Shown piece by piece: positions 1 through 5,828 of a stretch of 13,605 nt of DNA. The stretch is from DATLBA01 sp035527275 (lineage in GTDB: Bacteria; Planctomycetota; Phycisphaerae; FEN-1346). The stretch is from NCBI GenBank assembly GCA_035527275.1, contig DATLBA010000104.1:1-13605 (forward strand). Reading direction: 5' to 3'. Every line of letters starts with the position of its first letter. The stretch's first letter is position 1. The notes beneath the pieces were generated by a model. It was not told the origin of the DNA. It worked only from the letters and a program-made list of their open reading frames with translations, and searched no databases. The position numbers were made by a program, and so were the translations under genes.

Positions 1-66
1 AGCGAGCGCGGCCGCCAGGACAGCCCAGCCGATTGTCAGCCGCATGGCGTGCTGCACGCGTGTCAT
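1..66 (-). CDS. N-terminus of an exported protein, cut by the left edge
   Basis: Only the first 22 codons are in the window (MTRVQHAMRLTIGWAVLAAA..). They look like a signal peptide or membrane anchor: a short basic stretch with Arg3 and Arg9, then a hydrophobic Ala/Leu/Val core running to the edge. The ATG at 66-64 is preceded on the minus strand by AGGAGG six bases upstream, a strong ribosome-binding site, so this is a real start even though the piece is short. A second in-frame ATG at codon 8 is less well placed. It lies downstream of, and in the same direction as, the membrane-protein gene at 205-657. Function cannot be told from 22 residues. Confidence 0.6.
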   Translation of the reverse strand, partial: MTRVQHAMRLTIGWAVLAAALA

Positions 67-204
67 TGAGAGCCTCCTGCTCCGGAATGAGCCGCTACCA
101 ATTTGTGGCGCGGATGCGTGCTTTGCAAGCGCATTTTGAGACATGGCAGCCGCGCGATCCGGCGCGCGGGGGATGGGTCTGGTCTCCCAAAAGGCCTGAT
201 ATGG

Positions 205-657
205 CTATTGCCTGATTCTTGGCATGAGCAGAATGTACACCAAGGATGCCAGAAAATATGAGGCGCAGAAAACACCAAATCCGAAGACCAGCCGCCTGGC
301 CCAGCCCTTGCCCGATAAAAACTCGAGTCGCAAGAATAAGACGACCGTCGCACTGATGAGGACAAACACCCAGAACAAGTTCAAAGCTAGGGCCAGGGCG
401 TAGTCATAGATTGTCCAGTGGCGGAGCATCTCATGTCTGAGTTCTTTCGGCCCCAGAAGGAGGATACCAGCGGCCATGCTGGCAACGAACAAGGCCGCCA
501 CGGTAACCGCGATACGCCGGGCACTGAAGTTCGAAAGAGACCGCATGGTTGGCACCCATCCCCAGGCGAGGCAGGCCACGCCAAGAGCCAGTATCACCAC
601 GATCCCCGGCCAGCCCCCGAAGGTGCAGTACAACTTGATTTCTATAACTTGGTCCAT
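205..657 (-). CDS. Hypothetical four-helix membrane protein
   Basis: This 150-residue protein is mostly hydrophobic. Likely membrane helices lie at about residues 16-34, 48-68, 85-109 and 122-145, separated by short charged loops (SARR at 45-48, GPKELRHEMLRH at 69-80, SGKGWARR at 115-122). The basic loops RRIA and GWARR would favour the cytoplasm. There is no signal peptide cleavage site, cofactor motif or catalytic signature that I recognise. A weak GGAAGG lies about ten bases upstream of the ATG. It follows the DUF4190-like gene on the same strand with a gap of about 58 bp, so the two may share a transcript. I do not recognise the family and assign no function. Confidence 0.65.
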   Translation of the reverse strand: MDQVIEIKLYCTFGGWPGIVVILALGVACLAWGWVPTMRSLSNFSARRIAVTVAALFVASMAAGILLLGPKELRHEMLRHWTIYDYALALALNLFWVFVLISATVVLFLRLEFLSGKGWARRLVFGFGVFCASYFLASLVYILLMPRIRQ

Positions 658-715
658 TCGGCTGCTGCCTTCCAGAGAGGGCTCATAACGTGGGCGCCTT
701 CCAGCCTAGGGCCCA

Positions 716-1091
716 CTACCGCCCCTCGGCCGGAGCTGGCTTGGCCACTGGCGCGACTCCCAACGCCTCCCTCCGCTTCTCCCACTCCGCCTGATGATCC
801 TCGAGTTCCTTCAGCAGATTCACCCCATCATTGTGGACCTGCCCAGCGGGGAACGCCAGAAGCAACTCTTTCAACGTTTCACATGCCGACTCGAATTCGC
901 CACCGCTGGCCTTGGCTCTGCTTGATCTGGATCAGGCTGAGGATGCCCAAAATAAGGCCGACTAGGGCGCCGAGGCCGAAGGTGCAAAGGCCTGAGATGC
1001 CAAAGATGAGGCCAGCAATGGCTAGGCCGCTTGTCTTTGGGCGGGCCGGTTCCTTGGACTGAGATCCCGACGTGGCTGGCGACTGGCTCAT
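716..1091 (-). pseudogene. DUF4190-like membrane protein gene with a frameshift
   Basis: The first frame starts at ATG 1091 (MSQSPATSG..), with GGGGGA eight bases upstream. It gives a polar N-terminus and then two tightly spaced glycine-rich helices (LAIAGLIFGISGLC and GALVGLILGILSLIQIK), the pattern of DUF4190 proteins. That frame stops at 879, shortly after the second helix. Directly downstream, in the +1 frame relative to it, an open stretch without its own start runs to a TAG at 716-718. It reads as a plausible coding tail (GGEFESACETLKELLLAF.., then a charged Glu/Lys segment ending KPAPAEGR). Removing one base near 918-930 joins them into about 125 residues (..IKQSQ-ASGGEFES..). A longer GTG start at 1106 is possible but lacks a better ribosome site. 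The frameshift may be real decay or a sequencing error. Confidence 0.55.
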
Positions 1092-1126
1092 GGCGTGTTC
1101 CCCCACTGGGTGGCGGTGCGATGTCG

Positions 1127-1154
1127 ATTATGGCGCGCGGGGGTGGGGGAGCAA
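1127..1154 (-). promoter_or_regulatory. Putative sigma-70 promoter for the DUF4190-like gene
   Basis: On the minus strand a TTGCTC (1154-1149) and a CATAAT (1132-1127) are 16 bases apart, about 35 bases upstream of the ATG at 1091. The -10 box matches the consensus at five of six positions and the -35 at three. It sits in the divergent intergenic region shared with the thymidylate synthase gene. Position and -10 quality are the only support. Confidence 0.35.
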
Positions 1155-1213
1155 GGATTTTCGGACCGCTCCCTCACGGTCGCGGCTAGTAGCGGCGGGC
1201 GGTGCGATTCGGC

Positions 1214-1242
1214 TTGCTCTTGCGCGGCAGGCGGCCTACAAT
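1214..1242 (+). promoter_or_regulatory. Putative sigma-70 promoter for the thymidylate synthase gene
   Basis: TTGCTC at 1214-1219 and TACAAT at 1237-1242 are 17 bases apart. The -10 box matches consensus at five of six positions and the -35 only at its TTG. Transcription would start near 1249, leaving a leader of about 27 bases before the ATG at 1276. It is divergent from the promoter proposed at 1127-1154. Confidence 0.45.
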
Positions 1243-1275
1243 CGCCGGCGAATCGAATATCCCCACAGGGGCCGC

Positions 1276-2124
1276 ATGAAATCTATTCACGTCAAAGCAC
1301 GCACCCTGCCGGAAGGCTGGGAAACGGCTGTGCGGCGGTGCTGGGAGGAGGGGGGGCGCTTCAGGACGCAGTATGACAAGCCCGGCGACCCCGAGAGCCG
1401 CGACGTGGCCTGCCTGATTCACGTCGCCGAACCGTTCGCCGAGCCGCGGATTCACAAGGCGTTTCCGGGAGGTCTGGAGGACCTGGAGGTCTATCGGGCG
1501 GAAGTGCTCTACGGCGTGCACGACCACTGGATCGCGCCGGAGGAGGGGAAGTGGGAGTACACGTATCACGAGCGGCTCTTTCGTTATGAGGTGCCGGGGC
1601 CGACCGAACCGATTGACCAGATTGAGGCGGTGGTGTGGATGCTGCGCGAGACGCCGCACACTCGCCGCGCGCAGGCGGTGTCGTGGCAGGCGTGGAAGGA
1701 TTTGGGGATTGCGGATCCGGCGTGCCTTCAGCGGATGTGGTTTCGGATTGAAGAGGGCGAGGGTGGCGGGCGGTTGAACCTGGTGGTTCACATCCGGTCG
1801 AACGATGCCTTCAAGGCCGCGTTCATGAATATGTACGCCTTTACGGAACTTCAGCGGGAGGTGGCGCGGGAACTGGGCGTCGAGCCGGGCGAGTACCTCC
1901 ACGTGGCCGACTCGTTTCACATTTACGGCTCGTACTTCGATGAGTTCGAGGGGTTCCTGCGGTTGGTGGAGAAGCGGCCGGACCGGTATTGGACGACGGA
2001 TTTCGCCCGTCCGATGTTCGAGGAGGGCGCGCGCCGGGTGCTGAGCGAGAAGGACTTGCCACGGCAGGCGAAGGCCGCCATGGAAAAGCGTCGGGATGAG
2101 TTGACTTCAACCGCGGGAGAGTGA
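1276..2124 (+). CDS. thyA: Thymidylate synthase, methanogen-like type
   Basis: Thymidylate synthase converts dUMP to dTMP using methylene-tetrahydrofolate. The 282-residue product keeps the ThyA-fold signatures. The probable nucleophile Cys150 lies in DPACLQRM. RSND at 174-177 matches the RSxD phosphate-binding motif. Asn185 stands at the position that selects dUMP over dCMP. HIY at 215-217 matches the His/Tyr pair contacting dUMP. The N-terminal half (GWETAVRRCWEEGGRFRTQY, later EYTYHERLFRYE) resembles the divergent thymidylate synthases described in methanogens more than E. coli ThyA. The residue after the catalytic Cys is Leu, not the usual His. The ATG at 1276 was chosen because AGGGG lies just upstream and the family homology begins here. 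The open frame continues upstream to 1072, but that would overlap the divergent gene. The stop overlaps the first possible start of dgkA. Confidence 0.8.
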   Translation: MKSIHVKARTLPEGWETAVRRCWEEGGRFRTQYDKPGDPESRDVACLIHVAEPFAEPRIHKAFPGGLEDLEVYRAEVLYGVHDHWIAPEEGKWEYTYHERLFRYEVPGPTEPIDQIEAVVWMLRETPHTRRAQAVSWQAWKDLGIADPACLQRMWFRIEEGEGGGRLNLVVHIRSNDAFKAAFMNMYAFTELQREVARELGVEPGEYLHVADSFHIYGSYFDEFEGFLRLVEKRPDRYWTTDFARPMFEEGARRVLSEKDLPRQAKAAMEKRRDELTSTAGE

Positions 2125-2126
2125 GC

Positions 2127-2648
2127 GTGAACGAACGTCCGGAAAGCGAACAGGCTGCCGCCTCACCGTCCTCCGGGGAAACGAGCGAGGCGAGGCGCGA
2201 CGAGCGACTGGAGACGGAGCCGCCGTATGCGTCGCCGTTTACGATTTTCGGGCGGATGCGAAGTTTTCGCCACGCCCTCGCGGGCCTGGTGTTCGTCCTC
2301 CGCAGCCAGCACAACGCATGGCTCCATGCGGTGGCGACGGTTCTGGCCGTCGTGCTCGGCCTGGTGCTTCACTGGACGGGCGTGAAATCGCTGTCGGCGG
2401 GCGAGTGGTGCGTGCTGGCGGCTGCCGTCACGGTGGTCTGGGTGGCCGAGGCGTTCAATACGGGCCTGGAGGTGATGGCGGACGCGGTGACGTCGGAGCG
2501 GCAGCCAGTGGTGAAGATCGCCAAGGACGTGGCGGCAGGGGCGGTGCTGGTGGCGGCCGTCGGGGCGACCGTGGTGGGGATCGTTCTGTTTCTGCCGGCG
2601 TTGGTGGAATTGGTTTCGCGGCTTTTCGGGCGGCAGGTCGGAGGTTGA
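2127..2648 (+). CDS. dgkA: Diacylglycerol/undecaprenol kinase, DgkA family
   Basis: This small integral membrane kinase family phosphorylates diacylglycerol or undecaprenol with ATP and recycles lipid carriers for the cell envelope. After a polar N-terminal extension of about 40 residues comes the amphipathic entry RMRSFRHALAGLVFVLRSQHN. Three hydrophobic segments follow at roughly 64-82, 94-108 and 134-158. The family signature lies between the last two: EAFNTGLEVMADAV (Glu108, Asn111, Glu115) followed by KIAKD (Lys130, Lys133, Asp134), the catalytic and Mg-ATP residues. Two GTG starts are possible. GTG at 2121 overlaps the thyA stop as GTGA, but GTG at 2127 is six bases from GGGAGA and is preferred. 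Either way translation is probably coupled to thyA. Lipid specificity cannot be read from the sequence. Confidence 0.85.
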   Translation: MNERPESEQAAASPSSGETSEARRDERLETEPPYASPFTIFGRMRSFRHALAGLVFVLRSQHNAWLHAVATVLAVVLGLVLHWTGVKSLSAGEWCVLAAAVTVVWVAEAFNTGLEVMADAVTSERQPVVKIAKDVAAGAVLVAAVGATVVGIVLFLPALVELVSRLFGRQVGG

Positions 2649-2672
2649 TTTCGGGGGCGGCCCGGTTAAAAT
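2645..2672 (+). promoter_or_regulatory. Putative promoter upstream of the tRNA-Pro repeats
   Basis: TTGATT at 2645-2650 overlaps the dgkA stop codon. It is followed after 16 bases by TAAAAT at 2667-2672. Both boxes are close to the sigma-70 consensus and stand out in GC-rich sequence. Transcription from about 2679 would run through both truncated tRNA copies before the intact tRNA, giving a precursor leader of roughly 175 bases. Confidence 0.4.
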
Positions 2673-2687
2673 GGCGCCGCGCCGGGT

Positions 2688-2735
2688 CGGGGCATTGACG
2701 GTTTGGCTGGAGCGTCCCGGCGGGAAGGTCGCTGG
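2688..2735 (+). pseudogene. Degenerate truncated tRNA-Pro copy 1
   Basis: The acceptor 5' strand is reduced to CGGGGC, followed by a diverged ATTGACG where the functional gene has GTAGCTCA. The D-loop and D-stem resume as GTTTGGCTGGAGCG. An 11-base hairpin (TCCCGGCGGGA) replaces the anticodon arm. AGGTCGCTGG, the variable loop and 5' T-stem, follows, and then the tRNA sequence ends. There is no anticodon, T-loop or 3' acceptor strand, so it cannot make a tRNA. Confidence 0.6.
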
Positions 2736-2770
2736 GCGTGCGGCGGCGGACAAGTCAATTGTTGTGGAGT

Positions 2771-2819
2771 CGGGGCGTAGCTCAGTTTGGCTAGAGCGTC
2801 CCGGCGGGAAGGTCGCTGG
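2771..2819 (+). pseudogene. Truncated tRNA-Pro copy 2
   Basis: The first 28 bases (CGGGGCGTAGCTCAGTTTGG..) are identical to the functional tRNA at 2855. The anticodon arm is replaced by the mini-hairpin TCCCGGCGGGA. The variable loop and 5' T-stem (AGGTCGCTGG) are kept in the right order, and the T-loop and 3' acceptor strand are missing. It lies exactly 84 bp upstream of the intact gene. Confidence 0.65.
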
Positions 2820-2854
2820 GCGTGCGGCGGCGGACAAGTCAATTGTTGTGGAGT

Positions 2855-2932
2855 CGGGGCGTAGCTCAGTTTGGCTAGAGCGCTGCGTTCGGGACGCAGA
2901 GGTCGCTGGTTCAAATCCAGTCGCCCCGACCA
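2855..2932 (+). tRNA. tRNA-Pro (anticodon CGG)
   Basis: The 78-base cloverleaf folds completely. The acceptor stem is CGGGGCG with CGCCCCG, the D-stem GCTC with GAGC, and the anticodon stem CTGCG with CGCAG. The anticodon loop is TTCGGGA, giving anticodon CGG, which reads proline codon CCG. The variable loop is AGGTC and the T-arm is GCTGG-TTCAAAT-CCAGT with one G-T pair. Discriminator A and an encoded CCA (2930-2932) follow. It lies between dgkA and the citrate synthase gene on the same strand, and its 5' half is repeated twice upstream. A short T-run follows at 2934-2938. Confidence 0.95.
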
Positions 2933-3066
2933 TTTTTCCGCGCCTTGTGGCGTGTCGGGTCGCAGGCCCGCCCGCGTGTCTCCATGAACCTATCGCCCCG
3001 CGTCCCCTCGCCGGCCTGTGAGCAACGAAAACGTCCGCGACGCACATGGCTCTTTTTGCCTCGCGC

Positions 3067-3095
3067 TTGCCGTGCGGCCACCGGCCTGATATGCT
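3067..3095 (+). promoter_or_regulatory. Putative extended -10 promoter for citrate synthase
   Basis: TTGCCG at 3067-3072 and TATGCT at 3090-3095 are 17 bases apart. The -10 box is preceded by TGA, making an extended -10 (TGNTATGCT). Transcription would start near 3102, only about 14 bases before the ATG at 3116, so the leader would hold little more than the GAGGAG ribosome site at 3103-3108. Confidence 0.45.
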
Positions 3096-3115
3096 TACCC
3101 TTGAGGAGAACCCCC

Positions 3116-4537
3116 ATGAAGAGAGAACCGACAGAAGTTACTGAACTGGTGCTCAAGGCCGCCGAAAAGGCGCGCCGCGGGCGGACGGCGTCGCCCGAGT
3201 TGGCCCTGACGGGGCCGATTGACTGGCCCGTCAAATGCACGGTGGGGCCGGGCCTCGAAGGGGCGATCGCCTGCGAGAGCAAGGTCGGATATGTCAACGG
3301 CTCGCAAGGGGCCTTAATCTACCGCGGCTATGACATTTTCGACCTGTGCGCTTATTCGACGTTCGAGGAGGCGTCTTACCTGGTCTTGCACGGGAACTTG
3401 CCGACCCAAAGGCAACTGGCGGACTTCAATAAGAAACTAGTCCGCTATCGCCACACGCCGAAGACGCTGCGCCTGCTGATGGGCTTCCCGGTCGAGGAGA
3501 TGAACGTGATGGCGGCGTTGCGTCTCGCCACCAACCTGATGCGGCAGGAGTTTACGTTTGCGGATCAGAAGGAGGCAAAGCGCGAACCCGCCAAGGCAAT
3601 CAGCGCAGACGAAGACTCCATCCCCATGGAAACGATGCCTACGGGTGAACCGAGGGCGGTCTATGAATTCACGAAACCCAAACGCCGCAAGCGCCGGAAG
3701 GAGGCCGACTGGGCCGTCCAAGAAGGCGCCGACCTCGAGTCCTGTTACCATTTGATCGCGGGGGTCGGGACGCTTGCGGCGGCGACGGCGCGGTTGCGGC
3801 AGGGGTTGATGCCCATCGAGCCGCACCCGGAACTGAGCCATGCGGGCAACTACCTCTATATGCTCACCGGGCGCCGCCCGACGCCGGTCGAAGAGCGGAT
3901 CATGGACATCGCTCTCATTCTCCACGTGGACCACGGCATGAACGCCAGCACGTTCGCTACGATGGTGGTCGCTTCGACCCTCTCGGACATTTATCTATCG
4001 GTCGGCTCGGGCATCGCCGCCTTGAACGGGCCGCTCCACGGCGGCGCCAACGAGCAGGTGATGCGAACCCTTCGCGGGATCGGCGGGCCTGAAAACGTCA
4101 AGGCCTGGTATGAGAAAGCCCGCGCGCGCAAGCAAAAAATCATGGGTTTCGGGCATCGCGTTTACAAGAGTTACGATCCGCGCGCCCAGATCCTCGGCCC
4201 GCTGGTAAAGTTCCTGGCGCGGAAGCGCAAGGACGTGCGGCCGCTTCTGGCCACCGCCGAGGCGCTTGAGAAGGAAGTCGTCGGCGACCTCGGCACCCGG
4301 AAGGGAATCTATCCGAACGTCGATTTCTACTCCGGGCTGCTTTATACCTGCCTGGAGATTCCGGAGGACCTGTTCACCCCGACGTTTGCGGTGGCCCGCG
4401 TTTCGGGTTGGACGGCGCGGGTGCTGGAGTATCTTCAGAAGAACCGCATCTTCCGCCCTCGTGCGATCTACAGCGGCCCGTTCGACATGACCTATGTGCC
4501 GATTGAGCGCCGCGGCGCGAAAAAGCGTTCCAGATGA
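3116..4537 (+). CDS. gltA: Citrate synthase with an enlarged charged insertion
   Basis: Citrate synthase condenses oxaloacetate and acetyl-CoA to citrate at the entry of the TCA cycle. The 473-residue product keeps the active site: His273 in HVDHGMNAST, His308 in GPLHGGANEQ, the substrate-binding GFGHRVYKSYDPRA near 344-357, and Asp403 in YPNVDFYSG. GWTARVLEY and RPRAIYSGP near the C-terminus are also typical of the citrate/2-methylcitrate synthase group. Between LRLATNLMRQEF (about 146) and HLIAGVGTLAAATARLR (212 on), the chain is some 40 residues longer than usual and includes KPKRRKRRKEAD. ATG 3116 follows GAGGAG by seven bases. The frame is open upstream to 2945, but that part has no family similarity and runs into the tRNA region. 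A methylcitrate synthase role cannot be excluded. Confidence 0.92.
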   Translation: MKREPTEVTELVLKAAEKARRGRTASPELALTGPIDWPVKCTVGPGLEGAIACESKVGYVNGSQGALIYRGYDIFDLCAYSTFEEASYLVLHGNLPTQRQLADFNKKLVRYRHTPKTLRLLMGFPVEEMNVMAALRLATNLMRQEFTFADQKEAKREPAKAISADEDSIPMETMPTGEPRAVYEFTKPKRRKRRKEADWAVQEGADLESCYHLIAGVGTLAAATARLRQGLMPIEPHPELSHAGNYLYMLTGRRPTPVEERIMDIALILHVDHGMNASTFATMVVASTLSDIYLSVGSGIAALNGPLHGGANEQVMRTLRGIGGPENVKAWYEKARARKQKIMGFGHRVYKSYDPRAQILGPLVKFLARKRKDVRPLLATAEALEKEVVGDLGTRKGIYPNVDFYSGLLYTCLEIPEDLFTPTFAVARVSGWTARVLEYLQKNRIFRPRAIYSGPFDMTYVPIERRGAKKRSR

Positions 4538-4823
4538 CCCTCCGCCCGGCGGAGCCGTGACGCTGGTCGCCGCCACGGCGGGTAAAGTCTCACCCCGCAC
4601 GCGGTCCTTTTTGTGTGGTTGGGGGCGGCGAGCAACTCTCGCCGGAAGCGACTTGCGCTGTTCCGGTTGGCACGAAGACACTTGAAGGCCAGGCCCCAGA
4701 GCCACGGACCACCCTTCCGCCGGGGGTGTGGCAAATTCCTATCAAGTCCCCCACCCCCCGCGTGCCGATAAATGTCCTGGAGCGGGTGTGGTTTTCACTT
4801 CTTCCTCAATGGGAGGCGATGCG
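4538..4823 (+). other. Intergenic region with small hairpins, no gene seen
   Basis: These 286 bases separate citrate synthase from the histidine kinase. Just after the stop is an inverted repeat CTCCGCC-C-GGCGGAG without a T-tract. Around 4571-4582 lies CCGCCACGGCGG, and around 4628-4644 the six-base-pair hairpin GGCGAG-CAACT-CTCGCC. A CTTTTTG run near 4606-4612 follows a weak GC stem and might be the citrate synthase terminator. The short open frames here lack ribosome sites and protein-like composition. No convincing promoter for the kinase could be placed. Confidence 0.4.
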
Positions 4824-5612
4824 TTGCCACTTTCGGAAACCGAAGCGCTGAAACAGGAACTGGAGCAGACTCGCCGGCGGGCCGAGCGGCTCGAACAGTC
4901 CCTCGTCGAGGCCCAGCGCCTGGCGACGGTCGGCCAACTGGCCGGCAGCATGGCCCACGAGTTCAATAACCTCCTGACACTCATCATCGGCCGCGCCGAA
5001 CAGGCTCTCAAGTACGACGACCCGGACATGCGACAAAAGGCGCTCGAGAAGAGTGTCGAGTTCGGTCGGCGTGCGGCAGACATCGTCGCGAGCCTGCTGG
5101 GGTTTGCGACGGGGCGGAAAGACGAGAGCGAACTCATCGCCGCCGACGCCCTCATGGACGCCGCCGTCAGGCTCGTGGACTGGCACCTGCCGAAGGACGG
5201 CATCCGACTCGTCCGCCAGTACGAGACCTCGGCCAAAGTCCGCGTCGTCCCGGTGCGTATGGAACACGTCCTCCTGAACCTTATCCTGAACGCGCGGAAG
5301 GCGATGAAACCGGGCGGCGGAACGCTCACCCTCAGCGCGACCCTCTCCGAGACGCCGGGCTACGTCGCCCTGAAGGTCCAGGACACCGGCTGCGGCATCA
5401 AGCCGGAGCACACGGCGAAGATCTTCGAGCCGTTCTTTACGACCGCGCCGAACGGCGAGACGAGCGAGCGCGAAGGCAGGGGCAGCGGCCTGGGCCTGCC
5501 CATCGCCAGAGACCTTGCGCGGCAGGCGGGCGGCGAAATCCACGTCAAGAGCACGCCCGCTGCCGGCTCGACCTTCACCGTGCTCCTACCGATTGTCGAA
5601 GAAGACGTGTAA
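4824..5612 (+). CDS. Soluble sensor histidine kinase without a sensor domain
   Basis: The product is a two-component histidine kinase, expected to autophosphorylate on His and pass the phosphate to a receiver. From the TTG at 4824 it has 262 residues. A charged heptad-like helix (about 5-34) leads into the HisKA H-box AGSMAHEFNNLLT (His45). The N-box is NLILNARKAM (Asn152/Asn156), G1 is DTGCGI (187-192), the F-box is FEPFF (201-205), and G2 is GRGSGLGL (218-225). No membrane helix or PAS domain is visible, so it is probably cytosolic and takes its signal through a partner. GGGAGG lies seven bases before TTG 4824. ATG 4809 and GTG 4728 are in frame but lack good ribosome sites. No receiver gene is adjacent; the nearest is at 9350-9769 on the other strand. 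A 110-bp element interrupts the sequence immediately after the stop. Confidence 0.88.
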   Translation: MPLSETEALKQELEQTRRRAERLEQSLVEAQRLATVGQLAGSMAHEFNNLLTLIIGRAEQALKYDDPDMRQKALEKSVEFGRRAADIVASLLGFATGRKDESELIAADALMDAAVRLVDWHLPKDGIRLVRQYETSAKVRVVPVRMEHVLLNLILNARKAMKPGGGTLTLSATLSETPGYVALKVQDTGCGIKPEHTAKIFEPFFTTAPNGETSEREGRGSGLGLPIARDLARQAGGEIHVKSTPAAGSTFTVLLPIVEEDV

Positions 5613-5722
5613 GAGGCTGTTTCACAACGTGCGCGGCGGGTCTCCCGACCCGCCGCGAGAAAGGCGGCCAAGCGGGGTGGCGGGTGGGGACACCCGCCAC
5701 CCGAGGGATATGAAACAGCTTC
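5613..5722. mobile_element. MITE-like element with 12-bp inverted ends and TAA duplication
   Basis: The ends are GAGGCTGTTTCA (5613-5624) and TGAAACAGCTTC (5711-5722), inverted repeats matching at 11 of 12 positions. The flanks are TAA at 5610-5612 and TAA at 5723-5725, a likely 3-bp target duplication. Inside are two near-perfect hairpins. The first, at 5632-5657, has an 11-bp stem CGCGGCGGGTC and loop TCCC. The second, at 5675-5702, has a 12-bp stem GGGTGGCGGGTG and loop GGGA. The whole can fold as a three-way junction. It encodes no protein. The GAG.. ends and TNA duplication recall IS5-superfamily elements, which is an inference. Confidence 0.6.
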
Positions 5723-5746
5723 TAAGCACCCGGGGGATCTGTGGGT

Positions 5747-5775
5747 GGGCGCGGCCAGCCGCGCCCCTTCTTTTT
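5747..5775 (+). terminator. Rho-independent terminator of the histidine kinase gene
   Basis: An eight-base-pair GC stem (GGGCGCGG, loop CCAG, CCGCGCCC) at 5747-5766 is followed by CTTCTTTTT. The T-tract is on the plus strand, so it stops transcription coming from the kinase. Without the element at 5613-5722 plus one TAA copy, it would lie about 22 bp beyond the kinase stop codon. Confidence 0.75.
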
Positions 5776-5828
5776 CGCGCGGGGGGACTCTTGCTCCACC
5801 TCACGCGGCCTTGCGACCGGCGTTTGGT

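Larger units (their letters stand above)
2688..2882 (+). repeat. 84-bp tandem direct repeat containing tRNA-Pro 5' sequence
   Basis: Positions 2701-2784 and 2785-2868 are identical except for one G/A difference, with a period of exactly 84 bp. The identity runs a further 14 bases into the intact tRNA gene (2869-2882) before diverging. Upstream, 2688-2700 is a degenerate version of the same start, with one base missing. Each unit holds a truncated tRNA-Pro followed by about 35 bp of unrelated spacer (begins GCGTGCGGCGGCGG). Because the whole unit is repeated, tandem duplication explains it better than independent insertions. Confidence 0.9.

Noticed and set aside
150..169. GC hairpin (CCGCGCG / CGCGCGG) between the first two minus-strand genes as a terminator
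   Set aside because: No T-tract follows on either strand; it is too weak a case in such GC-rich sequence.
418..1062. A 214-codon plus-strand frame
   Set aside because: It runs antisense to the membrane protein and the DUF4190-like gene, and its product is Pro/Arg/His-rich without any recognisable motif or good ribosome site.
2688..2882. CRISPR-like repeat array
   Set aside because: The units are contiguous 84-bp tandem copies with no variable spacers, and they contain tRNA sequence.
2671..3021. Plus-strand frame with a repeated peptide (SVWLERPGGKVAGRAAA)
   Set aside because: The peptide repeat is only the 84-bp tRNA-derived repeat read as codons (84 is divisible by three), and the frame runs through the functional tRNA.
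2945..3115. Longer N-terminus for citrate synthase
   Set aside because: The extra 57 codons have no family similarity, while ATG 3116 has GAGGAG at the right distance and a promoter lies within the extension.
5632..5702. Two strong hairpins taken as ordinary terminators of the kinase gene
   Set aside because: Neither is followed by a T-tract, both lie inside the element with inverted ends, and a proper terminator with a T-tract exists at 5747-5775.
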